Below the pieces are notes generated by a model. The model made no database searches. It saw only the letters and a program-made list of their open reading frames with translations, and was not told the origin of the DNA. A program made the translations under genes and the position numbers. A stretch of DNA of 46,391 bases from Chryseobacterium rhizosphaerae (lineage in GTDB: Bacteria; Bacteroidota; Bacteroidia; Flavobacteriales; Weeksellaceae). The number at the start of each line of letters is the position of its first letter. Within the stretch, counting starts at the first letter, position 1. Below, in pieces: positions 1 through 7,074 of this stretch. The stretch spans positions 1 through 46,391 of the forward strand of contig NZ_QNUF01000035.1 of assembly GCF_003385455.1 (NCBI RefSeq), given 5' to 3'.

Positions 1-45
1 GTAATAATTTTACAAAATATAGGATGTTAATTCTATAGATAAATT

Positions 46-76
46 TTGCATCAGTGAAATAAGATATATATTTTTG
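46..76 (+). promoter_or_regulatory. Bacteroidota-type promoter, candidate
   Basis: A TTG (46-48), a 20-bp spacer and a perfect TAnnTTTG box (TATTTTTG, 69-76) match the Bacteroidota sigma-A promoter. Transcription would start near 82. The next strong element downstream is a terminator at 165-188, not an obvious long gene. Confidence 0.45.
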
Positions 77-81
77 CAAAA

Positions 82-190
82 CAATTCCCAAACATCGATG
101 AAGAGAGGTTTTTTAATAAAATAATGATTCTGAAAACACAAACGGTTCAACCTCCAAAACAAAGGGTCTCTTTTAAGAGATCTTTTTTGC
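82..190 (+). ncRNA. Candidate small transcript of about 105 nt
   Basis: The interval is bounded by a good promoter (46-76) and a hairpin with a T-run (165-188), so it could be a small RNA. GAGGTT (105-110) can pair with AACCTC (149-154). The only reading frames inside are an 8-codon ORF from 99 and a 24-codon ORF from 124 that runs through the terminator hairpin. I recognise no RNA family. It could also be the tail of a transcript from outside the window. Confidence 0.25.
165..188 (+). terminator. Rho-independent terminator
   Basis: A 7-bp stem GGTCTCT/AGAGATC (one G-U pair) with loop TTTA is followed by six T residues. It ends a transcript that begins in or left of this window. From here to 321 I see only AT-rich leader sequence before the pyrophosphatase, with a weak possible -7 box TATATTTA at 285-292. 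Confidence 0.6.
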
Positions 191-321
191 TTTTTTAGAC
201 TTTGCCCCCTTTTATTTTTAAAATTCTTTTACTAAAGACTGTATGACTGTTATTTTTTTTAATGGTTTGATGACAATTATTTATTATATTTAATTTTCTA
301 TTACCAAAAAAATATTAAACT

Positions 322-3054
322 ATGGATCTATTTATGTTAGTGCCAATTTTTGGTGTCGTGGCTTTGCTTTATACATTTCTTCAGAGTAACTGGGTCAGTA
401 AACAGAATGCCGGAAACGAAAAGATGAAAACAATCAGCGGATATATTGCTGATGGTGCGATGGCTTTCCTAAAGGCCGAGTACAAGATTTTAACCTATTT
501 TGTTATTGTAGTAGCTATTTTACTTGCAGTGATGGGAACCACCAATTCCAATTCACACTGGAGTATAGGAATTGCTTTTGCAGTGGGAGCTGTATTTTCG
601 GCTCTGGCAGGCTTTATAGGGATGAAGATCGCTACAAAAGCTAATGTAAGAACTGCTGAAGCAGCAAGAACCTCACTTTCTAAAGCCCTTAAAGTCTCTT
701 TCACTGGAGGTTCCGTTATGGGAATGGGGGTTGCCGGGCTTGCAGTACTAGGATTAGGGTCGTTATTTCTAATCATTAGACAGATCTTTGCACCGGATGC
801 CGCCGTAGATTCACATGAGATGGAAAGGACAATTGAGATTCTTACCGGTTTTTCTCTGGGCGCAGAATCTATTGCTCTTTTTGCAAGAGTGGGTGGGGGT
901 ATTTATACAAAAGCAGCAGATGTAGGGGCTGACCTTGTAGGAAAAGTAGAAGCAGGAATCCCGGAAGATGATCCAAGAAATCCTGCTACCATTGCAGATA
1001 ATGTAGGTGATAATGTAGGAGATGTGGCGGGAATGGGTGCAGACCTTTTCGGTTCCTATGTAGCCACGGTCTTAGCGACAATGGTGTTAGGAAGAGAAAC
1101 GATTTCTGACGATTCCTTTGGAGGCTTTGCTCCGATTCTGTTACCCATGCTTATTGCGGGAACAGGAATTATATTTTCAATGATAGGAACTTTATTTGTG
1201 AGAATTAATGACAATGAAGGATCATCAACATCGAGTGTACAGAACGCTTTAAATCTGGGGAACTGGGGGAGTATTGTGATTACAGCTATTTCTTCTTATT
1301 TCCTGGTTACCTATATTCTTCCCGAAAAAATGATCCTCAGGGGGCATGAATTTACTAAAATGGGAGTGTTTGGAGCCATAATGGTTGGTTTAGTTGTAGG
1401 AACCCTGATGAGTATCATTACAGAATATTATACGGCTATGGGTAAAAGACCTGTTTCCAGTATCGTAAGACAGTCTTCTACAGGCCATGCCACCAATATC
1501 ATCGGTGGACTTTCTGTGGGGATGGAATCAACCCTGCTTCCTATTCTCGTGCTGGCAGGAGGAATTTACGGTTCTTATTTGTGCGCAGGATTGTATGGGG
1601 TGGCCATTGCAGCTGCCGGAATGATGGCTACTACTGCAATGCAGCTGGCTATTGATGCTTTCGGGCCTATTGCAGATAATGCAGGCGGTATTGCAGAAAT
1701 GAGTGAACTTCCCAAAGAAGTTCGCGAGAAAACAGATATTTTGGATGCCGTAGGCAATACGACTGCAGCTACAGGAAAAGGATTTGCTATTGCTTCAGCT
1801 GCATTAACGGCTTTAGCCCTGTTTGCAGCCTTTGTAGGAATAGCCGGAATAGATGGTATTGATATCTACAGAGCTGATGTTTTAGCCGGATTATTTGTAG
1901 GAGGAATGATTCCTTTTATATTCTCTTCCCTTGCGATTACTGCCGTAGGACAAGCGGCGATGGCAATGGTAGAGGAGGTGAGAAGGCAGTTTCGGGAAAT
2001 TCCTGGAATTTTAGAAGGAAAAGCACAGCCGGAATATGAAAAATGTGTAGCTATTTCTACAGATGCCTCTATCAGGAAAATGATGCTTCCGGGAGCTATT
2101 GCTATTATTTCCCCATTATTGGTCGGATTTATTTTTGGTCCGGAAGTTTTAGGAGGATTTTTAGCCGGTGCTACCGTAAGTGGTGTTTTAATGGGAATGT
2201 TTCAGAATAACGCAGGGGGAGCCTGGGATAATGCTAAAAAATCATTCGAAAAAGGAGTGGAAATTAATGGGCAGACTTATTACAAGGGTTCTGAACCTCA
2301 TAAAGCTTCCGTAACAGGAGATACCGTAGGAGATCCGTTTAAAGATACGTCGGGGCCTTCAATGAATATCCTGATCAAATTAATGTCCATTGTTTCATTG
2401 GTCATTGCACCCACATTAGCAGTGTTGCATAAAGATAAAATTGAAGCCAATAGAAAAGCAAAGCTGGAAAGCTTAACCAGGGCGGATATAGATCACGGAG
2501 GCAGAAACGGAGTAGATTCAGTATATGTTTCAGCTCCTAAAGAAGTAAAAGGTCATCTTAATGAAAGCGGAGACTTTGTTTATGAAACTGGGGCTATTCA
2601 GAAGCTGAATTTAAAAGGAGGAAAAACCATTGCAGTAGGAGAAGGAAGCCAGATCTACCAGTTATATCAATCCATAAAAAAGAATGACCAGTCTATTGTA
2701 GATCCTAATAAATGGTATACTATAGAAAACCTTTATTTTGAAACCGGATCAAGTGATCTGAAAGCCGGCTATGAACTGCAACTGAACAATCTGGCGGAAA
2801 TTTTAAATGCATATCCTGACCTTAAAATCAAGCTGGGAGGTTATACAGATAACAGTGGAAATGAAGAAACTAACCAACGGTTATCTAACCTGAGAGCACA
2901 GACTGCAAAACTGAAACTCTTGGAATTGGGAGTGCCTTCAGACAGGATAGAAGCTGAAGGATATGGTTCGCAGCATCCGATTTGTGAAGCGAATGATACC
3001 GATGAATGTAAAGCTAAAAACAGAAGAATTGATGTAAGAGTACTTGCTCTTTAA
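322..3054 (+). CDS. hppA: Membrane-bound ion-pumping pyrophosphatase fused to a C-terminal OmpA-like domain
   Basis: Hydrolyses cytoplasmic pyrophosphate and pumps H+ and/or Na+ outward across the inner membrane. Residues 1 to about 720 are a full M-PPase with many membrane segments. The substrate motif D-x7-K-x-E is at D200/K208/E210, followed by the Asp-rich NVGDNVGDVAG loop. In the GNTTAATGKG motif, Ala482 and Gly485 sit where K+-independent enzymes have Lys and Thr, so this should be a K+-dependent enzyme. I cannot settle which ion is pumped. The unusual part is residues ~790-910, an OmpA/MotB-type domain with the peptidoglycan-contact residues Asp843 (TDNSG) and Arg858 (LSNLRAQ). M-PPases end on the outer side of the membrane, so this domain should lie in the periplasm. 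Family length is usually ~700-770 aa; here it is 910. A strong terminator follows at once, so the gene is probably monocistronic. Confidence 0.93.
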   Translation: MDLFMLVPIFGVVALLYTFLQSNWVSKQNAGNEKMKTISGYIADGAMAFLKAEYKILTYFVIVVAILLAVMGTTNSNSHWSIGIAFAVGAVFSALAGFIGMKIATKANVRTAEAARTSLSKALKVSFTGGSVMGMGVAGLAVLGLGSLFLIIRQIFAPDAAVDSHEMERTIEILTGFSLGAESIALFARVGGGIYTKAADVGADLVGKVEAGIPEDDPRNPATIADNVGDNVGDVAGMGADLFGSYVATVLATMVLGRETISDDSFGGFAPILLPMLIAGTGIIFSMIGTLFVRINDNEGSSTSSVQNALNLGNWGSIVITAISSYFLVTYILPEKMILRGHEFTKMGVFGAIMVGLVVGTLMSIITEYYTAMGKRPVSSIVRQSSTGHATNIIGGLSVGMESTLLPILVLAGGIYGSYLCAGLYGVAIAAAGMMATTAMQLAIDAFGPIADNAGGIAEMSELPKEVREKTDILDAVGNTTAATGKGFAIASAALTALALFAAFVGIAGIDGIDIYRADVLAGLFVGGMIPFIFSSLAITAVGQAAMAMVEEVRRQFREIPGILEGKAQPEYEKCVAISTDASIRKMMLPGAIAIISPLLVGFIFGPEVLGGFLAGATVSGVLMGMFQNNAGGAWDNAKKSFEKGVEINGQTYYKGSEPHKASVTGDTVGDPFKDTSGPSMNILIKLMSIVSLVIAPTLAVLHKDKIEANRKAKLESLTRADIDHGGRNGVDSVYVSAPKEVKGHLNESGDFVYETGAIQKLNLKGGKTIAVGEGSQIYQLYQSIKKNDQSIVDPNKWYTIENLYFETGSSDLKAGYELQLNNLAEILNAYPDLKIKLGGYTDNSGNEETNQRLSNLRAQTAKLKLLELGVPSDRIEAEGYGSQHPICEANDTDECKAKNRRIDVRVLAL

Positions 3055-3073
3055 AATTCAATTGAATATAATT

Positions 3074-3100
3074 AAACACTGCTTCGGCAGTGTTTTTTTT
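3074..3100 (+). terminator. Rho-independent terminator of hppA
   Basis: A perfect 9-bp stem AAACACTGC/GCAGTGTTT with a UUCG tetraloop is followed by T residues, 20 bp after the hppA stop codon. Confidence 0.9.
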
Positions 3101-3243
3101 GCTTTATAAACGAGTCAGTTTTAACATATTGAATACGGAAATTGAGGTTGGGTTCTTAGAACATGATGAGCTGGGGTAAATTTGATCATAGCCAGTTTGC
3201 AGATCAATGAAATCATTTGTGTAAATCTGCGCTTAATGGAGGA

Positions 3244-4386
3244 TCAAAGGTTTTTTCTCAAATGTTCCAGAGCCTGTATAATCACATCATCTTTTTTTGC
3301 AAAACTGAACCTTATATAATCTGAGTTCTGTCTTGAATTGTAAAATGCAGAAAGGGGAAGACAGGCCACTTTCTTCTCAATGGTCAGCCATTTTGAAAAA
3401 TCCACATCAGACATTGTGCTGGAGACATTTCTGAAGTTGACAACCTGGAAAACACTTCCTTCTGCTTTCTGTTCAACCTGTAATGGAGTATCCCTGATCA
3501 TCTCGTTGAAAATATCCCTTTTTTTTTGCATCATGCTTTTATTGATATGGGGATCAAATACTTCGAGGTATTTTGCCAGCGCATATTGAGCAGGAGCGTT
3601 AGCACTGTAGGAAATATATTGCTGATGGGCTTGGAATAATGCCGTTAATTCCGCGGAACTAATCATATAGCTCACTTTCCATCCTGAGGTATGAAACATT
3701 TTACCAAAGGAAAAAATACAGAATGTTCTTTTTTTAAGTTCGGGATGAAGAAACGAACTGTAATGTTCGGCATCATCATAGCAGTATGTATCATAAATTT
3801 CCTCTGAAATTAAATAGATTTCCCTGTCCTTTATCAGCGCATATAATTGATTCCAGTCTTCCTTTTTCCATATTTTTCCAGTAGGATTTTGAGGTGAATT
3901 GACAATGATAGCCTTCGTTTTTTCTGAAATGCAGTTTTGAAACTTTTCCCAGTTTACAGTGAAATCATTATCAAGATCATAATAAACAGGAATTCCTCCG
4001 TTCATCACTACAGAAGGACCATACGTATAATAGGACGGTTGAATAATAATGACTTCATCTCCCTGGTTCAAAGTAGATTTTAGGGCGGTATATAAAGCAA
4101 AGGTTGCACATGGTACAATGGTAATTTCTTCTGTTCTCAGTGGGATAGGATTTTCCCGCCTGGTGTTATATGCAACGATATTTTCAATGAGTAGCGGATT
4201 GCCTGCAAGAGGCTCATATTGATGATGATCAAGGCCGGCAGATTCTTTTAAAAAGGTTTTCAGCCTTTCATCAATATCGAAATCAGGAAGCCCTAAAGAA
4301 AGATCAAAGCTTCCATGCTTTGTGGCAAGTTCAGACATTTCCGTAAAAAAGGAGTAATGAGTGAATCCGTAAATTTTATCCATCAA
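3244..4386 (-). CDS. PLP-dependent aminotransferase, class I/II (methionine/kynurenine aminotransferase-like)
   Basis: A 380-aa fold-type I aminotransferase resembling the YbdL/KAT group, which transfers amino groups from methionine or aromatic amino acids to 2-oxo acids in the cytoplasm. Visible landmarks are LGLPDF near the N-terminus, YEPLAG (57-62), the NPTG motif (167-170), the Schiff-base lysine K229 in SFGKMF, and a C-terminal YIRFSFA with the carboxylate-binding arginine. Odd point: the nearly universal Asp that pairs with the PLP ring nitrogen (SDEVY in relatives) is Glu195 here (SEEIY). A perfect -7 box on this strand (complement of 4401-4408) lies about 15 bp upstream of the ATG. 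Substrate is not determined by sequence alone. It is divergent from the M28 peptidase. Confidence 0.85.
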   Translation of the reverse strand: MMDKIYGFTHYSFFTEMSELATKHGSFDLSLGLPDFDIDERLKTFLKESAGLDHHQYEPLAGNPLLIENIVAYNTRRENPIPLRTEEITIVPCATFALYTALKSTLNQGDEVIIIQPSYYTYGPSVVMNGGIPVYYDLDNDFTVNWEKFQNCISEKTKAIIVNSPQNPTGKIWKKEDWNQLYALIKDREIYLISEEIYDTYCYDDAEHYSSFLHPELKKRTFCIFSFGKMFHTSGWKVSYMISSAELTALFQAHQQYISYSANAPAQYALAKYLEVFDPHINKSMMQKKRDIFNEMIRDTPLQVEQKAEGSVFQVVNFRNVSSTMSDVDFSKWLTIEKKVACLPLSAFYNSRQNSDYIRFSFAKKDDVIIQALEHLRKNL

Positions 4387-4400
4387 CTTTGCATTTATAT

Positions 4401-4408
4401 CAAATATA
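4401..4408 (-). promoter_or_regulatory. -7 box of the aminotransferase promoter
   Basis: CAAATATA on the + strand reads TATATTTG on the coding strand, a perfect TAnnTTTG. The start point would be near 4395, giving a leader of roughly 9 nt. No convincing -33 TTG is visible. Confidence 0.45.
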
Positions 4409-4469
4409 ATGAAAATAACATTTCATCGTGATTAAATAAAAATTGTTATTTTTAAGAAAATTATTCTTT

Positions 4470-5504
4470 ATGAAAAAACTCCTTATTCCGTTACTGACCA
4501 TTGTTGTACAGACTGGCTGTAAAACGGCAAATACTTCTAATGAAACACCTACTGCTACTTTTAAGCATGATAAAGCCTTTTCGGCTGCTTATAAGATGAT
4601 TAATGCAGAGGACTTAAAGAAAAACTTATATGTAATTGCTGCTGATGGAATGGAGGGTAGAGATACAGGGAGTCCCGGGCAGAAAAGAGCGGGAGAGTAC
4701 ATCGTAAGCTATTATAAAAACCTGGGTATTTCCCATCCGAAAGTGCTCAATTCATTTTTCCAGAAGGTTCCGGCAGATTTTATGAAGAAAAGAGGTGGAG
4801 GAAACCTTCCCGATTCTGAAAATATTTTGGCTTTTATAGAAGGAAGTGAAAAACCGGAAGAAATTGTTGTGGTTTCTGCTCACTATGACCACGTTGGGAC
4901 AAAAAACGGTGTTGTGTATAATGGTGCTGATGATGATGGAAGCGGTACTGTTGCAGTGATGGAGATTGCAAAAGCTTTCCAGACAGCTAAAAAGGCGGGT
5001 AAAGGTCCTAAAAGATCCGTTTTATTCCTTCATGTCACAGGAGAAGAACACGGACTGTTTGGTTCCGAATACTATTCCCAAAACCCTGTATTCCCATTGG
5101 CAAATACCGTAGTAGATCTTAATATCGATATGATAGGACGAGATGATCCTGCCAACAGAGGAAAACAATATGTGTACGTGATTGGTTCTGAAATGCTGAG
5201 CTCTCAGCTTAAGGTGATCAATGAAGCGGCCAATAAGAGAACCAATAATCTGGAACTGAACTATAAGTATGATGATTTAAATGATCCTGAACAGTTATAT
5301 TACCGTTCTGATCACTATAATTTTGCCAAGCATAATATTCCGGTGGCATTTTTCTTTGACGGAATCCATGAAGACTATCATAAGCCGACCGATGATCCTG
5401 AAAAGATTGATTACCCACTGTTAGAAAAACGTACCCAGCTGATTTTTACTACTGCCTGGGATATTGCGAACAGAGCAGAAAGAATTGTAGTGGATAAAAA
5501 ATAA
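4470..5504 (+). CDS. M28 family metallopeptidase, lipoprotein
   Basis: A zinc aminopeptidase/carboxypeptidase-type enzyme predicted to be anchored outside the inner membrane as a lipoprotein. I choose the ATG at 4470 over the TTG at 4443 because it gives a proper lipoprotein signal, MKKLLIPLLTIVVQTGC, with lipobox cysteine C17. The M28 di-zinc site is complete by eye: H138 (SAHYDH), D154 (NGADDDGSG), E192/E193 (TGEEHG), D220 (IDMIGR) and H304 (DYHKPTD). Length 344 aa. It likely trims peptides in the periplasm or at the outer membrane. It stands alone, with a hairpin 16 bp after the stop. Confidence 0.9.
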   Translation: MKKLLIPLLTIVVQTGCKTANTSNETPTATFKHDKAFSAAYKMINAEDLKKNLYVIAADGMEGRDTGSPGQKRAGEYIVSYYKNLGISHPKVLNSFFQKVPADFMKKRGGGNLPDSENILAFIEGSEKPEEIVVVSAHYDHVGTKNGVVYNGADDDGSGTVAVMEIAKAFQTAKKAGKGPKRSVLFLHVTGEEHGLFGSEYYSQNPVFPLANTVVDLNIDMIGRDDPANRGKQYVYVIGSEMLSSQLKVINEAANKRTNNLELNYKYDDLNDPEQLYYRSDHYNFAKHNIPVAFFFDGIHEDYHKPTDDPEKIDYPLLEKRTQLIFTTAWDIANRAERIVVDKK

Positions 5505-5519
5505 CAGATAAGACAGATG

Positions 5520-5557
5520 ATAAAGGCACAGGTATACAAAACGCTTTGTGCCTTTAT
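5520..5557 (+). terminator. Hairpin terminator, weak T-run
   Basis: A perfect 10-bp stem TAAAGGCACA (5521-5530)/TGTGCCTTTA (5547-5556) with a 16-nt loop. The tract after it is only TATATA, so termination may be partial. The stem covers the alternative upstream start at 5548 of the next gene, which argues for the ATG at 5590. Confidence 0.55.
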
Positions 5558-5589
5558 ATATAACCATCATTACAAATAAAATTCATCGA

Positions 5590-6036
5590 ATGAATATGAT
5601 CATCCGTGAAGCAATTTTAGAAGATATTCCACAAATCCAGACCGTAAGAAATTCTGTGAAAGAGAATACATTGTCAGATCCCGGTTTGGTTACAGACAGA
5701 GATTGTGAAGAATTTCTTTTTGAAAGAGGAAAAGGCTGGGTCGCTGAAGAAAATGGAAGAATTACAGGCTTTTCGATTGTTGACCTTAAAGAACATAATA
5801 TCTGGGCTCTGTTTGTGCATCCCGATTTTGAAAATAAAGGCATCGGAAGAAAGCTCCATGATATAATGCTTGATTGGTATTTCACACAGAAAAAAGATGC
5901 TGTCTGGCTGGGAACTTCTCCTGAGACAAGAGCTGAAACATTTTACAGAAAATCAGGTTGGAAAGAAGTCGGAACCCATGGAAAAGGAGAGGTTAAATTT
6001 GAAATGAGCTTTCAGAACTGGAAAAATTTAAAATAA
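5590..6036 (+). CDS. GNAT family N-acetyltransferase
   Basis: A 148-aa Gcn5-related acetyltransferase that moves acetyl from acetyl-CoA to an unknown amine. The start at 5590 (MNMIIREA) fits the family; a longer frame from 5548 begins inside a hairpin. The N-terminal IIREA strand, the central FVHPDFENKGIGRKL acetyl-CoA loop (Q/RxxGxG/A-type, here NKGIGR) and the C-terminal ETFYRKSGWKEVG are all typical. Its stop overlaps the next ATG by one base (TAATG), so it heads a three-gene operon with a VOC protein and an endonuclease V-like protein. Confidence 0.85.
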   Translation: MNMIIREAILEDIPQIQTVRNSVKENTLSDPGLVTDRDCEEFLFERGKGWVAEENGRITGFSIVDLKEHNIWALFVHPDFENKGIGRKLHDIMLDWYFTQKKDAVWLGTSPETRAETFYRKSGWKEVGTHGKGEVKFEMSFQNWKNLK

Positions 6037-6413
6037 TGACATCACAACTAAAATCAATCCGACCTTTTATCGGAGCTAAAGATTTTGAAGTAAGCCGTAA
6101 TTTTTACAGAGATTTGGGATTTGAGGAAGTGGTTCTTGAGCCTAAACTGTCTTTGTTTAGCTTACAGGGGACTTGTTTTTATCTTCAGGATTATTATGCT
6201 AAAGAATGGATTGAAAATACAATGATTTTTGTGGAAGTGGCCAATACGGATGAGTTCTGGAAAGAACTTTTAACACTAAATCTTATGGAGAAATATGAAA
6301 ATATACAGCTTACTCCTGTGAGAACCATGGAATGGGGGAAAGAATGCTTCGTCCATGACCCCTCGGGGATTTTATGGCATTTTGGTGAATTTATTAACGA
6401 TACAAAGAAATGA
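6036..6413 (+). CDS. VOC superfamily protein (glyoxalase/bleomycin-resistance fold)
   Basis: A 125-aa single-domain vicinal-oxygen-chelate protein: IRPFIGAKDFEVSRNFYRDLGFEEV at the N-terminus is the typical beta-alpha-beta opening, and FVHDPSGILWHFGE at the C-terminus the closing strand. The family includes glyoxalase I, dioxygenases and drug-binding proteins, and the metal ligands are not clear enough to assign a reaction. It overlaps the acetyltransferase stop by 1 bp and the next gene by 4 bp (ATGA), so all three are probably translationally coupled. Confidence 0.82.
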   Translation: MTSQLKSIRPFIGAKDFEVSRNFYRDLGFEEVVLEPKLSLFSLQGTCFYLQDYYAKEWIENTMIFVEVANTDEFWKELLTLNLMEKYENIQLTPVRTMEWGKECFVHDPSGILWHFGEFINDTKK

Positions 6414-6910
6414 TTTACGCTTTTGATACCTATTATTATGAGGATTATGCCAATACCGTGTGTATTGCTTTTGAAAAATGGAATTCTGAAAAGGAGGTAG
6501 AAATTTATACCGAACAAACCCCTATTACCTCAGAATATGAGAGCGGTGCCTTTTATAAAAGAGAATTGCCGTGCATTCTGAGTTTGCTAAATAAAATCGC
6601 ATTAAAAAATGGGGATATCATTATTGTTGATGGATATGTTACCCTTGATAATAATGGTAAACTGGGACTGGGAGGATATCTTTATGATGCCTTGGATCAA
6701 AAATACCCTATCATCGGAATTGCAAAAAATGAATTTACAACCCCTGATTCTCAAAGAAGGAGTACCTACAGAGGTGAAAGTAAAACAGCACTTTTCCTCA
6801 CTGCAAAAGGTATGGCCGTGGATGAAGTACAACCTGAAGTGGAACAGATGCATGGGCCTTTCAGAATACCCACTTTATTGAAGAAACTGGACCAACTGAG
6901 CCGTTTATAA
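6410..6910 (+). CDS. Endonuclease V-like protein
   Basis: A 166-aa protein resembling endonuclease V, which nicks DNA next to deaminated bases such as inosine. Three acidic residues that match the catalytic set can be placed: D6 (AFDTYYY), E52 (KRELP, cf. FREIP) and D74 (IIVDGY, cf. VDGHG), followed by YPIIGIAKN. It is shorter than the E. coli enzyme (~223 aa) and lacks part of the C-terminal region, so activity is uncertain. It overlaps the VOC gene by ATGA and is followed by a terminator. Confidence 0.7.
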   Translation: MIYAFDTYYYEDYANTVCIAFEKWNSEKEVEIYTEQTPITSEYESGAFYKRELPCILSLLNKIALKNGDIIIVDGYVTLDNNGKLGLGGYLYDALDQKYPIIGIAKNEFTTPDSQRRSTYRGESKTALFLTAKGMAVDEVQPEVEQMHGPFRIPTLLKKLDQLSRL

Positions 6911-6916
6911 AAAGCC

Positions 6917-6944
6917 TTCCCATAATAGAATGGGAATTTTTTTT
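6917..6944 (+). terminator. Rho-independent terminator of the GNAT-VOC-endoV operon
   Basis: A 7-bp stem TTCCCAT/ATGGGAA with a 6-nt loop is followed by eight T residues, directly after the last stop codon. Confidence 0.85.
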
Positions 6945-6955
6945 CATATAATAAA

Positions 6956-6983
6956 ATACCGATTGGTATATTTTGTATATTTG
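6956..6983 (+). promoter_or_regulatory. Thiolase promoter -7 box with overlapping TetR-type operator-like dyad
   Basis: ATACCGATTGGTAT (6956-6969) is an imperfect palindrome. A perfect -7 box TATATTTG lies 7 bp further at 6976-6983. The dyad sits where the -33 region would be, a classical place for a repressor. Confidence 0.5.
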
Positions 6984-7041
6984 ACGAAGTGCTTTTTAAG
7001 AATGAGCACTTTAGAAAGATAAAAATTTTTTAACTCAAAAT

Positions 7042-7055
7042 ATACTGATCGGTAT
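7042..7055 (+). promoter_or_regulatory. Second TetR-type operator-like dyad
   Basis: ATACTGATCGGTAT is nearly the same as the dyad at 6956-6969, and both run on into ATATTTT. It lies in the leader 20 bp before the thiolase start. Between the two, AAGTGCT/AGCACTT (6987-6993/7005-7011) can form a 7-bp leader hairpin. Confidence 0.45.
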
Positions 7056-7074
7056 ATTTTTAAAACTATAGCAT

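Noticed and set aside
124..199. 24-codon ORF before hppA as a gene
   Set aside because: It reads through a terminator hairpin and has no homology I can name.
6987..7011. AAGTGCT/AGCACTT hairpin as a terminator
   Set aside because: No T-run follows on either strand and it lies in the thiolase leader; at most a leader structure.
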